Below are positions 11,291-24,600 of a stretch of DNA of 64,000 nucleotides, piece by piece (positions within the stretch are counted from its first letter, which is position 1; every line of letters starts with the position of its first letter). Made by a program: the position numbers and the translations under genes. Below the pieces are notes generated by a model. It made no database searches. It worked only from the letters and a program-made list of their open reading frames with translations, and was not told where the DNA came from. Source of the stretch: Sarcocystis neurona (Eukaryota; Apicomplexa; Conoidasida; Eucoccidiorida; Sarcocystidae); assembly GCA_000727475.1 (NCBI GenBank), contig KL647298.1, positions 2,364,410-2,428,409 on the forward strand, given 5' to 3'.

Positions 11291-12627
11291 GTAGAACCGA
11301 ATAAACGTTGGAACATACGTCCAAATTGCCGTGTATGTGGCGAAGTTTACTGATGTACGCAGATGCCGACAGTCCTCAGAGAGGTGGCGCCAAGTTGCAA
11401 ACGCCGCAGCTAATTGCAAAGGGTATATACCGAAACGAACGCGGGTCATCATTCGCGCTTTATATGTAGTTCAGCCTGGAAGAAAGCTGCATTGTCTGCG
11501 CATAAGGTCACACACTGACAGAGCAAGAAGCTCAGCATTAACCACAGTACCGCTACATACTGTTTAGCGTTTTCCTGAGACTTGCTGAATCATATGTAAA
11601 GTGAATGCTTCGACGCAAGCATAAGGTCCACTGTTGTGTATGCCGAAGTCGCAACGTTCTTTCAACCGCAGGAACAACCACTTTGAGTATGTACAGTCGA
11701 ACACGGCAGCAAAGCAAAGGTCGAGCAGACACAGTATCCCTCTCCGAGTACGACGTACCCGCCAGCAAGCGCCAATTGGACTACGTCTACATTTTGTGTT
11801 TCTTAAGCACCATCCTACCCAAGTTTCATCTTGCGCAGCTTACAACGTAGTCTGAATTGTATGAAGTTCATGTAGCATTATCTGCTTGTTATCTCTTTCC
11901 GTGAGTGCCCGCGTAAACGGATGACTAACTGCACGTACGCACAACACTGCTATAAACAGGTGATACTTGCGTGTCCTCTGCGTAATAGAGTCATATTCCC
12001 ATGGGTGGTCTGGTCGTCAACCAAAAACGCCTCCACACATGCGTAGCTACGTACGTGTAAATGCCCACGTATGCACGAACGCGTTCACAGAGAGGTAGAA
12101 CACCCCACAGTCCACCTTGCTCGACAGCCGACAACTGGATGTGTATCGTCCCGTACGCAGCGAATTTCATCCACATATGTGTCCTCACGCATCCACATAT
12201 AAAAGGATACATTCACAGACACAATCTTACAGTGTGTACACACGCCGCCGACATCAATGGAGACGTTTGAAATTCCGCCCACACATATATTGTTATATAT
12301 ATTTATATATGTACATACACAAGTATAACGTCACACAAACGTATGTCTAGAGAAGGAGGCTACTTTCACGGCTGTGTAAGCGGCTCACACTCACATAAAG
12401 ACGCTTGTGCACTGGTCCTTCCAGCATGACCAAGTGCATATCGACTGTACCGAAGACACAAATGCAGACGTCGATTTCAAGCAGTTACAACTTTAGACCG
12501 GCGTCTCCGTGAATGTGTGGTATTGCTTTTGTTTCATAGGATACGACTCTCACCCCTTCAAGATTACGAAAGAAACCAGCAGCATTCAATCCGTTGTTGC
12601 GACTGGCGTTGATTTTGAAGTCTTCAT
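11291..12627. other. No resolved gene
   Basis: A short plus-strand frame just after exon C (SSERWRQVANAAANCK, about 11357-11405) could be its next exon. The remainder has no frame I would defend. It includes AT-rich microsatellite sequence at 12280-12320. Confidence 0.3.
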
Positions 12628-13226
12628 CTAAAAAGTGCACACCGAGTGAAACACAAGCGTCGAAGTCCTGACTTCCCACTCTGCTGAAAGCGCGAAACGC
12701 ATCATCTCTTTTTAGTCTGTGCGTACACAATCGTAGCACATACGTATACGTGTGTACAGGCAGTGGCGTACATATTCACCAGTACGCGCATGTTTATATC
12801 CAAACGTACAGACGTATACATATAAACAGGATTATCGCTCTGTCCCAAATGGGGGAAAAGCAGCACATCACGTAGAACGAACACCTTACACCGGCAAACT
12901 TTTCCAGCATACACGTCCTGTTGCTGGAGGTGTACTGCATTCAGACAACGTGGAAAGGGCGTACATTATGGTAACGGTGCGTATCTTATGGTGGAAAGAT
13001 AGCACGGGCGTTAGTACTGACGCTGCGTTCTGTCGTGAGAAAAGAGTGTCTCCTACTGCGCGGCAGTGAACCACGCAGTGGTGCCAACGTACCAGACACT
13101 CCCCCGTCCTCCAGTGTTTGTTTCGCCTCTCGTAGGGTCAACGCAGTCGGGTCGGCCTCAGTGTCAGGGTAAATCCTCCCACGACATGTGTACTGGCCAT
13201 CAAAAACATAGAAAATCACTCGTAAT
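12628..13226 (-). CDS. Candidate 3' exons of a minus-strand gene
   Basis: Exon 13226-13093 lies between an AG acceptor and a good donor (TCTG|GTACGT). It encodes VIFYVFDGQYTCRGRIYP and then TALTLREAKQTLEDGG, which reads like folded protein and is absent from the plus frames. Its donor is phase 1. A T-rich acceptor (CGCGCTTTCAG) at 12684 continues in phase and reaches a stop at 12630-12628, giving a C-terminal EWEVRTSTLVFHSVCTF. The competing reading of the second exon (VGSQDFDACVSLGVHFLDED) is a longer open frame but is out of phase with the first exon, so an intermediate exon would be required. The family is not recognised. The upstream part was not identified; a basic, Cys-containing minus frame at 15467-15670 might belong to it. 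Confidence 0.3.
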
Positions 13227-16200
13227 CTGTTTGCCGCTCTCCGCATAAATGCAAACGAGACTAATTCTGGGTGATTAGCTGCAGTGCAGAGTTTTTGTTA
13301 TTCAATACCTCTGCAGGGAAGAGCAGCCTACGAGAGACCTCGAAAGCATCGCAGTCTGTCCATTGTTTCTTTTAAATGCTGGGATAACCAACTATGTACT
13401 CGATAATGGACAACTCGAGTATGTGTATGATCCTCCATCTCTGAAAAAAAACTAGCTTTCCAGATTTACCGAATTATTTGCATCTGTTAAGTTTTCCTGT
13501 AACAATAAAGGTGGCTCGCCCGAGAGCATCTGTCACTTTTCACTAACTACTGATAGGAACTTCGCGCGTTAAAAGTCGAAGGTCATACGGTGTTGGTGGG
13601 TCGATGGCCAACGTGTGTGGAAAACTACCACTCAGTTCGCACCGGTCCACACAAGGGCAAGTAACTTCTCTTCTATCGTCCTGATATAGAAACGACACCA
13701 CCTCACTTAAGAAAATAGTTTGGGGTCTACTATCCCCGTGTCCTACCTGCCTGCTGAAATTGTGTTTTTGCGCTAGGCTGTTTGTGGGCTGCTGCTGATG
13801 ATTGATGCACAGTTGACACGAGGTAAGAGAGTTGTCTCCACCGCGAGCTCGACAACTGAAACCATCTACCGTGCGCCGTACCTGTTTATGTGACTACACT
13901 CTTCAAGGGTGTATACTCGTTTTCCGCATGATTCTCTGCATTCGTATTCCAGCGTCCAGGTCCTCTCTTGTGCGTTTCTGTTTTCTTTTACACCTATTCG
14001 CCAGCAACAGTGAATATGCGTATGTATGCACAAACTAATCCACGCACATACAAATATATACGCGTAGATACGTCGTCATCGCGTTCGAGTTCCTGTACGT
14101 CTGCTCACACTGTGATGCCCAATTTACATACGTGGGAGGGTTGCGCGAAGAGGCACGAAGCGGGAAGGCGCTGCTACGTGTCTGTGAGTCTAAGTTCCAA
14201 GGAAAGTGTACACTCCTCATCTGCAACGTAGCTGCACATATCCGTCACAGAAAACGAGTGACAGGATTGACTACCAGCGAACAACTGCGCAAAAATCTAC
14301 TGTTTAGAAAACGTTGCGCGTAGATATGTATATTCGGCAATGTACACGCCTACACACTTATACGCACAAGCTGCACCATGCCGGTTCACGACGTCAAACA
14401 AGCTGCTCAGCTTCACAGCTGCCTGGCGGTGGAAGTAGTAGGACGCTGCGAAATGAGATTACTGAAAATCTCCCTGGATTGGGTGTCCTTGAGAACCTGA
14501 GAACTCGTGTTCTCAGATCTAATTCACCGAAATCTCTAGCCGTACGCATGCTTGGGAAACCACACGTACAATCAGGGTGAAAACCGTGCTCATGCACAGG
14601 TGCAAATAACCTCAAAGAGAAAATTGTTAGGGCAGGAACGAAGTATGAAGTAATTGTCTTTGCTGTTAAAGAACACGCCTGCAAGTCACAAGCAACGGTG
14701 GCAGACGTACTCTGCAAAATGCTTTCTCTTCTACACAGGAGATAACGGCATCTCCGCCTCTGTGGCAGAATGTGCGAGAGTCCAGCTACGCATCGGCTGC
14801 GAGCGCAACCACAAAGGCGAATTCCTTCCTCGAGAAGTGTACATAGAGACAGACGTATTCATAAACAAACATGTGTATATATTTGTGTACAGGGATGTGC
14901 CTGTGCAGTGTATACGTAATAACGGGGTAGAGTGATGACGCTAACTTTTGCTTCATCACGATTTTCGGGGTAAACAGGCTTGTTCTCGTCCGGCGTGCCG
15001 CACCGACGCACTCCGCAGAATTTGACATTTTTCTCGAGTACGCATGATGCTACGCAGATGTTGAATTTAAGGTGCATTCTTCGCTATCGTCTCGCAGTCG
15101 TTGAAATGCACTATTATCATTAGACGTCAGTTGGTGGACATACGAATGTGTATTCATTGATCCCAAACCTGCAGAGCAATTTGCTTTAAAGTACACATGG
15201 CTTTTCGTGACGTCCTTCTGTTTAATGTGCCTCTTCAACACAGGTGCAAACCTGTGTATATATCCGTGGACAACGTGAACTTGTACATGTACTAAAAACA
15301 CTCTTCGCCAAAGTTACACCGGCATATCACTCTCTCTCGTACTACATACATATAGGATTGACAGATACTTGTGTCCATGTCCTCTGTGGAGTGTACTTCC
15401 GATAGAAGTTGGCTTTGCTTCTTCGACTGTATGCCTCAGTTTCCGTGGTGTACGAATGTGAGTGAGCTACCTGTTCAGCTTAGGCTGTAGAAAAACAATC
15501 CATTTGGCACAGAGACTGCCTCTCTTATCCGTGTGTATTCCTCTGTTGTAGCAACACCTCCCACAATATGTGGAAATTTTAGGCAGCGACACTTCTTCAC
15601 GAAACCGCCGACGACGACCGCCTTTCTTTGGAACCAGTGGGGGTGCACAGATAGGCATCAGCTGGTATGCACGCACTTCGGTGCGTATCACAAAATATAC
15701 AGCAAAGCACTAGATCCACTTACGCATAGATACGTGGGTGACACATACGCCTTACCCGCGTAGATCTAATCACCTACCGTGTATACACCTGTAAGCCGAA
15801 CTTGACCAAACACATTTTTACACTTTTCTTCTGACGTCGCACTCCTCTCTCCATACGACCCGACACGAGCAGATGCAGGAGGTGTGTGTCACGAGGAAGG
15901 CGTGCTCAGAGTAAGGGTTTTTTAACGGTCCACATTGAAAAATACCATGCACGTTGCTGGATTAGATTCACGTATACCCACGGCTGCTGCTTGCTTGGAG
16001 CTTTGTGACCGAGGAATGGCATTTGACCACATTTGTTCTACTTCAGGTTACTCAGTTCGTTACGCGGCGTAACTTTCAGACAGAGTGTACGGCTCGCATC
16101 AAATTTTGTAACTAGACAAAAGCCGCAGTGCAGCTCTCGACCAGGAGCTGAAGGATACCCCACTGCATTTATTCCGTACCGCCAGGCTCATGACGACGCA

Positions 16201-16261
16201 GGACATTGGTCTGATACGGGAGTGTGCAACCGGGGCAGTGTGCACATTCGTATCTGCGTGT

Positions 16262-16265
<4 letters not shown>
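13227..16265. other. Unresolved: scattered coding-like frames on both strands
   Basis: Candidates are a plus frame after a TACACAG acceptor at about 14741 (EITASPPLWQNVRESSYA) and a minus frame at 15670-15467 (LMPICAPPLVPKKGGRRRRF). None could be chained by phase to a neighbour. A 20-bp hairpin with 8-bp arms lies at 14497-14516, of unremarkable size. Confidence 0.3.

Positions 16266-16292
<27 letters not shown>
16266..16292. repeat. TA dinucleotide tract
   Basis: A pure alternating TA run in an otherwise repeat-poor block. Confidence 0.95.
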
Positions 16293-17564
16293 AGTAGAAG
16301 TATGTCCAAACATAGACGTTTGTACTGGATGCCTGGACATGTGGAAGACTAGCATTACCAGACGAGTGATGTCTGTGGTTTGAGCTCCCCGTATACTCGC
16401 AGGCTTCCCCACATATGTGTACAACGTTGGCAGGAAAATTCCTTTGTCACTGTGACAATGTTGCCCTCAGCTGTCAGGCGCTTGTTTGACGAATTTATCA
16501 AACTATTCTTTTTCCTCGCGATGAAGGCACAGTGTGGGGGGTGATATGCGGAGCTCTCTCAGCGGTGCTTTGATCATTTCAACGTGTCGGTGAACGATAG
16601 CACAGGTAGGGCTCGACCCACAGGTCGAGTCCTAGGGATATACTTAGCAAGACAGATGACCCAGAACCGTGGCGACGTACGGATGCGGGTGTATGTTCTC
16701 TGTGGCGATTGACCGTTCCCCTCCGCTTCTTTGAGGGCGTACATATACCGCAGATCACCTTCGCCAATAGCTTTCTTCACTATAATGTGTACCTACTTTT
16801 CTGTGCGTCCACTGCTCCTGCTACACTGCTCGCGTACACATATGTAGAGAATTTAATACTACTCAAGATACTGCGCAGATGTGTGGGAGGGGATCATATG
16901 TACCGCCGGCGGGCAACCGTGTTTACTTTAGCTTCTATTTCTGTAGCAGATGGGACTACTTGTGAGTTACCTTCGAAGCCGTTCTTTGCATTTGGACACT
17001 TAAATCTCTCGATACTGTTCCTTCACGGTCTTCACAACTGGAGCACGGAGAGTGTGAAGGCGCGACTGGTGTACCTCCACTATGCAACAGATGAGTCCCT
17101 TGTGTGCATTTGTTGCGTTTTGGGTCTTGCGTACACATCCAAGTGCACGTCTGAACTCGTCGCCGTTATTCCGAAGGTCGAGGTAACAGACAAACTGTAG
17201 CGCGAGACTAGTGCTCTGTGACGTCCCCTACTGCAAACGAGACTGCAAGCCAAAACACAGACGTGCTGCGTGTGTGGATATTCTATTGATATTTATTCTA
17301 GGTGTAATTTGTAGTTCGCCTCAGTATCGACTCATTCACGTATCTTTGCGCCACCGCAGTCTGTCTCCGAACTCAGTTCTAAACAAAAACTCCGGCGTAA
17401 TGAAGTGACGACTTGCAAACGGAACTGTACAGCGAATTACTTCCGGACAGAATGCGGTTGTACGGCAAATACGCCACAGGAACGTCGGCACACTTCTACG
17501 TAACGGGTCCTTGCCCTGATCGAGCCCATGTTTTCACTTCACCGCTGTCGCTGCAGGGGTAAGG
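16293..17564. other. No confident gene; one plus-strand open frame
   Basis: A 163-codon plus frame spans 16709-17200. Its second half (after a TTCTGTAG acceptor-like site near 16947) contains FFAFGHLNLSILFLHGLHNW and could be exonic. The first half is not convincing. No family recognised. Confidence 0.25.
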
Positions 17565-17667
17565 GAAGCCCACGATGTCGAGTGGAGCCTTCGGACCAAG
17601 GCATTCCCGATTGAAAGAGCGTGATTTAGGCTTAGTAACAAATTCACCGCCTACTTTGGAGTTCTAG
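17565..17667 (+). repeat. Diverged direct repeat, copy 1
   Basis: About 103 bp, matching copy 2 at 18007-18108 with roughly 20 substitutions and essentially no indels. Both copies contain an open reading of 30 codons from ATG to TAG (starting MSSGAFGP here). Confidence 0.85.
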
Positions 17668-18006
17668 CAATGTGTATGCTCTAGTAAACCCCGAACATAC
17701 ATAGGGAGATACATTATTTTTCCGCGTCGCCTACGTCATTTGGGGATTTGTCAATAAAATAGATGGAAAAGTCGGCAGAAGAGCTTTGTCGAGTTCTGAC
17801 GCTATAGCCGTCTGCGCTTGCGCGTGCTTTTTTAACACCTATATTCCGCATACACCCACTGCATGCGCCCGCGCTCGTATGGAAAAAGTGACGTACAAAC
17901 GTACGACATAAATATATATGTTTGTGTACCATGGACTTCTGCGTTCTTGATCTGTTACAGAACGCCAGTTGAGGACTGCAGGCAGTGCCGGCCGCAACGG
18001 GAAGTG

Positions 18007-18108
18007 AAGTTCACGATGTCGAGTGGAGGCTTCGGACCAGGGCTTTCCCTACTGAAAAAGCGTAATTCAGGCATGGGAACAAATTCACCGCCTCACTATA
18101 AGTTCTAG
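18007..18108 (+). repeat. Diverged direct repeat, copy 2
   Basis: The partner of the copy at 17565, offset about 442 bp. The 30-codon reading here starts MSSGGFGP and ends at TAG. Substitutions between the copies fall almost entirely at first and second codon positions of this frame, so it does not look like a protein under purifying selection. Confidence 0.85.
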
Positions 18109-18638
18109 TAGATGACCTGAACTACAGCGTCCTTCCTACCCACCTCTGCCACTTTCTTTTTTCGTTGTCGAATCCGAGAGTGTTCACGCACAGTGCGTCT
18201 TGTTTGTGCCCATGAACGCTCTCTTGGTGTACCCATAAGAGAAATTTTGAATAACCCTTTTTCTACGGAGTCCATAACAGCAGATTTACCGGGCTGTTGA
18301 CACAAATACGCTGCCCCGACACGTCGACGTGGCCATTTGTTTTACTTGATACCATGTGACGGTTCAAAGGTCCTGACCCTCACGCGTGGTGTTGTGTGTC
18401 ACTCTACCCAGTCCCTCCTTTCGCAGACACCGCCCCTTACGTCGCCGTGATTCTCAGGGCCCGGGTAATACGGACCTCAAAATCTGCGTGTGCAAAAAGT
18501 CCTTGTTACCGTGAACAACAGGGTCCGTCTCAGTCCTATGCGGTTAAGAATACGTGTATTTTGAGACGCACGCACGTACGTACATACACCTGTACGCAGA
18601 AGTCAATTTCTCCATTTCTCGAGCAGGAGAAGTTAACA

Positions 18639-21600
18639 ATGGCATCTTTGAACGGAACTGCGGCGCTGCGTTCTCCTGTGGAGACGAGGCATTCACCCGT
18701 TTCTCCTGCCTCAGCGGATACACAGATCCCTTCGCTTTCTACTGTTTCTCCCCCGTCTTCTTCCGTAGCTTCTTCCTCGTCTCCTACTTTACCTTCTTCA
18801 TCTGCGTCGTGTACGTCCTCATTTGCCTATTCTTCCGGCTCATCTCCCTGCCCTTCGTCAGCTTCTGCCCCACCTTCGTCATCCCTTTGTTCGACAGCTT
18901 CGGATCGCACAGAGGGGGTAAAAACATCTGCAGTGCCTCCTGCTGCTGAAGCGACCCAGCAGGAAGATGTCGCGAGTACTTCGCATGGCAGGATGATAGC
19001 GCCAGCAGTGCAAGACGACGGTTTACCTGCTGACAAGGAAAAGAGTGATGACGCAGGCAGCTGCAGAGGCGTTGACGAGAATTCTTGCAACGTAGACTCT
19101 TTATTCGCTCGAGAATCCGTTACGTCGTCCGGTGTCCTTTTTTCAACACGCGCTTCCTCTCCTAACTCTCTGACGCCCCCATCTTCGAATTCCTGTGCCC
19201 CCGCTCTTCCGTCTTCTTGTTTTTCTCCCGCAGCCCAGTCTTCTTCTTCAACTGCATCGGTCCCCTCTTCCTCGTCGTCGTGCGTCTCCGTTTCTACGTC
19301 TTTGCCGTCGTCTGGTGCGGAGACCCCTTCTCACGCTGGTACTTGCGAGGAAACTGCACCGCAGCTTCCCTCTCCTCCGTCTGCGTCTCCTTCAACTCTG
19401 CAAGTCCGGGCATCTTCCGTTGCGTCCTCTCCCCGGCAGTCCTCCTCTGCCTCTTCGTCCTCCACGTCCTGCTCGTCCTCTGCTGCTTCTTCTCGCTTCA
19501 CTTCGTCACTGTCTTCTTCTCCCTCCTCTTCCTCGCCTCCTACGTCTTCTTGTTCTTCTTCGCGTCCTTCAGTTTCGTCTTCGTCTTCTGCTTCTTCACG
19601 TGTGGCTCCGTCAGCTCCTTCGTCTTTTCCTGCTGCTCCCTCTGGTGGAGTCGCTCGCTCTACTGCTTCTGTTTCACCGTCCTCCTCGTCCCCGTCCGCC
19701 GCAGGGGTGGCGGAAGGAGAAGAACTCACAACACAAAACAAGAAGAAGAAGAAGCTGTCTTTGATAGGTGCCCTGCCGCACCCGTCCCGTGTTACTGCTC
19801 TTCGCACCGCTGCACTACGGCAGCATATCCTTGAGCGTCGCAGGCAGCAGGCGAGGGACGGCAAAGCAGCAAGCAGAGTTTCTCAGCCGACAAATCCGAG
19901 TTTATTCTGGAAAGAAATAGCGGTCGATTTAGACGACGATGGAACCCGCTGTGATATATGTGGCAACTACGACGCCACGCCGGTAAGTAGGATCTTTAAA
20001 ACGCGTCAGTATGTCACAGCGCAAATGCCGAGGTGTCGTCGGTTCTCTCAACGCATGCAGAATTTCTGCTCTTCTTACTCTCTTGAACCACATGCCTCCT
20101 TTGGCCAAATATTCATCAGTCACCCACATCTGCGCAACGTCAAAAACGCTCGAGTTGCATGTGGACGCTCGTGAACTCTACTCGCGCAAGCAAGACCCGC
20201 CAGCGGACATCTTGTGGAAGTACACAAAAAAAGTTTCGGCGGCGCGTAAGTCGCTCGTGTCGCGCCAAGAAAATGTCTTTCTGTAGAAATCTGTACAACT
20301 TCTTTGACACATCGCGACGCCGCACTGGGCACAAGGAATGTGAGCGTGTTACGCCTCTGCGTCTCCGTCTCACCGGCAACGACAACACACACGTACACGC
20401 ACACGTAGACGACGGTCGTCTCTTATCTGTGGCTGTCGCACGTTGGTGGACAGTCAAAATAGAGAGAGAGTATGTACCTTGTGTGCTGGGTGCTGGGTTG
20501 ACCTGCTTATCGTTTCGCGACAAATGTGTGAGACAAACCTCGTGCGGTCTGATTTTGAGCTGTGTATCTACCTGGCTGGTGTATGCGATGAAAACGCTTG
20601 TGTAACAAAAGGAATACTACTAACGTAGGGTCTGCGTGTCTTTCTGCTGAGGAACTTTCTCGTGCAGGGGGATATCTAGTGAACCTTCTTCAGGTGATAA
20701 CTGCTCACGTGTGTGGAGCTGGTTAGTGCGAGTCACGTGTGCAAGTGCTGCGGTGGCCCCGTGTAAATACGTGTCAGCTATTCGTGTACTCTCTCGACGT
20801 GTACCCTCCACACCAGGCGCACACGACTGTACCAGGTTTGCCTCCGTGCTTTGTGGGCGGTGCAACTGTTATCAAAGAAATACACGTGTCAAAATGCGTA
20901 GGTATGTGTGGATGTGTCTTTCTGCAGAAGGCCGACGCAACTTTATACCACCAATGAAATGTACATCTCAAAATTATTTGTGTGTGTGTCTTTTGTAGGA
21001 AGCCGATGTAACTCGGTGAGACTTGTAGTGGCGTTTTGCCACGTGTGTAGTAACGCGTGATTGTGCGTCACACTTCCATCTTTAGTGCTTACGCACCTCC
21101 AAGAGAAACACGTGTATCTTCCTTCTGTTCCAAAATCAGGCGCATGTACGTTCGTGCTGGTTCGTTGCCGTGTCTTGTACAACGTGCCTATGTAGAAATA
21201 GTCCCTTCCGCTGCTTTTGTATATACGTATATGTAGGTTGGCTGCGTTGTGTAGTACAATATGCGTATAGGAGAATAGGCCGTAGGGGTCATCCGCGGCA
21301 CAGAAATTCTGCGTGTAGGAGGTGTACCCCTGCAGGGGCAGGTGCAGGTGTCATACATGTTTGTATATATGTATAGGTGTATACGTTTGTAGAAGGCGTG
21401 AGACACGGGTCTTTAAAGAGGAGAACCTGATGTCGCGACTTTTTTGCGTTACACGACGAAAATAGACTGTATTTACATGCTGTGAAGGGTCCTTGTGTTT
21501 CCTAGTTCGCCTTCTAGCGGGCTGAACAGCCAGTTTTAAGAAACTGAAGACAGAGGTTCAGGCCTAGGTCTTTCGTTACGAGTCTACATGTCCTAGTTGT

Positions 21601-24600
21601 ACCTACTACTGCGTACTGAGGTAGACATCTTGGTACGTCTGTGCGTTCACAAAAGTGTGTGTGCCTAAGTACGTGTAAAAGTGTGTACCTATGTGTATAC
21701 GTGTGACGACGTGTGTGCTGCCGATCGTGTCGCCCCTGGCAAACGTAAAGGTCTGCAGCGTCCTGCACAGCAAAGAAACGCATTCCCGCGTTTATTGGCC
21801 CTTAGTACTCCTGCCGTAGCTGCATCTCGTTGAAGAAACCGGTAGACGGTGTTCCCCTACGCGTACGCTTAGTCGGTGTGTGTGGGCTTGGTGTTCGTGC
21901 GGCTGACTAGCTTTCTGACTTGTGCTCTGCGGTGTAGCCGGCATATGATATGTGGTGTATGTATACTTCACTGCATGGCCCTCCGGTGTTTGTACGCGCG
22001 GAGGTGCTAGGGGCCTTTCCGGTGTATGTGGATTTGAATGCAGTGGATTGCCCGAGGATGGAGGGTCATGTGGTGGTTGCGTATGGCGCTGTTGTGTACA
22101 TGCGTGTAACTGGCCGTATTAAGACGGTCTGGCATTTGTGCACCCCAACGGATATTCGAGGGATGCGTTGCTCGCCGAAAAAACTACGTTTGTACGTTTT
22201 AATGTGATGGGCGGACGCGTAGTAAACGAACCCGGACACCGCCGGTGTACGTGAGCGCCTTCTTTGTCGTTCTCTAGTGTACGTACACAGCTGGACGCCT
22301 GTGTTGCACGGGTGGTGCGGCGGGCTGCCCCGGCGTTTGTATACAGATATTTTTCCTGTAGACAGAGACATGCATCCGTTTATAGCGTCGAACACCCCAC
22401 TGTCGGGAGGACGCCAAGTTGCAGCGTGGAGTCCACTGCTGGTGTACGCACACCTCGTCGTAGAGTGTAGGTGTCTTTTGCTGTGCATATGGTATAGTGG
22501 AGTTTGCATCTTCTGGTGTCTGTACACCAGGCAGTGAAAATCGACCTGTCGTGTATGCGCACGTCGGGTATGTCGCGCGTGTGGGTCTGAGTGTGTATAC
22601 ATAATTTTTGGGATACCTGCCGGCGACTTCCATGGCCAACCCGCGACGTAGGGAAGGCGAAGGTTTACATTTTTGAGGTGTACACTTTCCGAGGACTGCG
22701 TACGTTGGTGTAGGGCAGTAGGTTTTTACCAGCCGCCGGCTGAGCGACTGCACAGGTGGGGTGTACGTACACCTGCGAGTGTTTACCTGTGGAGCGCCAT
22801 TATGTGTGGGGATGTGTAAATTTTGGCGACGTCCAAAGGGAGAAGGAGATCTGCTGTATTCGCTGCGTCGGGACAAAAATTTAATTTCGTTATTGGGGGG
22901 AACGTCTCTGCGTGTTTTTTGTGAACAGGAGGATCAGATTTTGCTGTGCGACGGGTGCGACGTAGCCGCCCATCAGACCTGCTACGGCGTCGCAGCAGTG
23001 CCGGAGGGGGAATGGTTTTGCCAGTACTGCGCAATGCAAAGACAGGTCCACTCGAATTTTCGGCAAATGCAGCAGATAGCAGCGCGAGCTGCTGCAAGAG
23101 CCGCTCCTCGGGACCGAAGCCACGTCGAAGGTAATTCCCGTGCATGCGCGCCGCTCTCCAGTGCATCTCTGTACACGCAGACGCATCTACAGATAAACAG
23201 GGGTCTGTATATCTATCCATCTCTCTCTATGTGTATCTTTATATGTATATATGTACACCCATGCATAAGGAGTATCTCTTTGTAGATGATCGTGTAATGG
23301 GTGCCTATCTATCTATGAGTGCGCACTCGTGTATAAGAAATGACTCTTTGTGCAAGTTCATCTGGAGGGTGCGTATCTGCCTATCTATCTGTCTATCTAT
23401 ATGTATATTAATATATATATATATGTATATAAGTACAGCCATGTATAGGAAGTATCTCTCCGTAGGTGGTCATGTGGTGGGTATCTATCTGTCTATCTAT
23501 ACGTAAATATGTACTCCCACATGTAAGAAGTATCTATCTGTAGACGGTCATTTGGTGAGTATGTCCGAGTGCCACGTACAGGAAGCATGAAACGTCTTGC
23601 AATTGTTTCGCTAATGTTTTACTGGAGGTGCTGCCTCTCTCTTCTTGCTCGTGCGCTGCCGCATATCTCTGTAGGGATACGTAGGCGTGGAATGTTTGCG
23701 CAATACTAAAAGGGACAGAATACGGTCCAGCGGATGAAATGTGTGGGAATGTGTCTACACTCGCGCAGCTAGGACGCTTTTTTGGCTGGCTGAGCATATA
23801 CACCGACATAACACGGAGGCAGACGGGGGACGCGAGACACAGAGACAGAGACACCGCCGCCGGACACTGCCGGGGGGGCGATAGGGAGTCGAAAGAGAGA
23901 AACAGACAGCAGAAACAGCAAAACCTGCGAGACAACAGTTTGCGCCGCACTTGTGGGTATCGTCGTTTCAATACTGACAGATTTACTATAGACACATTTT
24001 CTCTTGTACGGGTATGGATGTGTGTCTACGAAGAACCGTTTCTCTGGGAAGGCAGCAGCGACTGGCCCGCGTCCACGTGAAGCCTGTCCGTGAGACAGAG
24101 TAGCGCATGGGCGAGGGCGCAGTTTTCTCCGCCGTATACATGTGTTCACGTAAGGATATGTGTGTGTGTGTGTGTTTGTGTGCCTGTGTTCGTTTTTATA
24201 TGCAGCGTGTCTTCTGTGAATGAGGAGAGGCGTGTGGTGCTCTGCTCATTCATCTGCGTGTGTGTACTCCTGTCTGCCTGTAGATGCATACGGGATGTGA
24301 CGGGCTTCTTGCAAATATAGCCGTCTGTATCTGTCAAAGTGTGTGAAGGCGTTTCTTCACACGTGTGTGTAGAACTACATACACGAGTGCGTATAGACCC
24401 CATGCACACATGTATACATGAGCAAAGTTTGTCTTTCCGTGTCTGCAGGCCTGTGTGGCTGTCCTGAGAAGAACATCTATCTATATATATGTTATAAACG
24501 CACATATATGTATATGTATGTATGTCTACGTATGAGATGTAATATCGACGTGACGCGGGGACGGTGTAGAGAGAAAGATACGGAAGGAGAAACCTGTGCA

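Noticed and set aside
14497..14516. Hairpin with 8-bp arms and 4-nt loop
   Set aside because: A hairpin this small is expected many times by chance in 64 kb.
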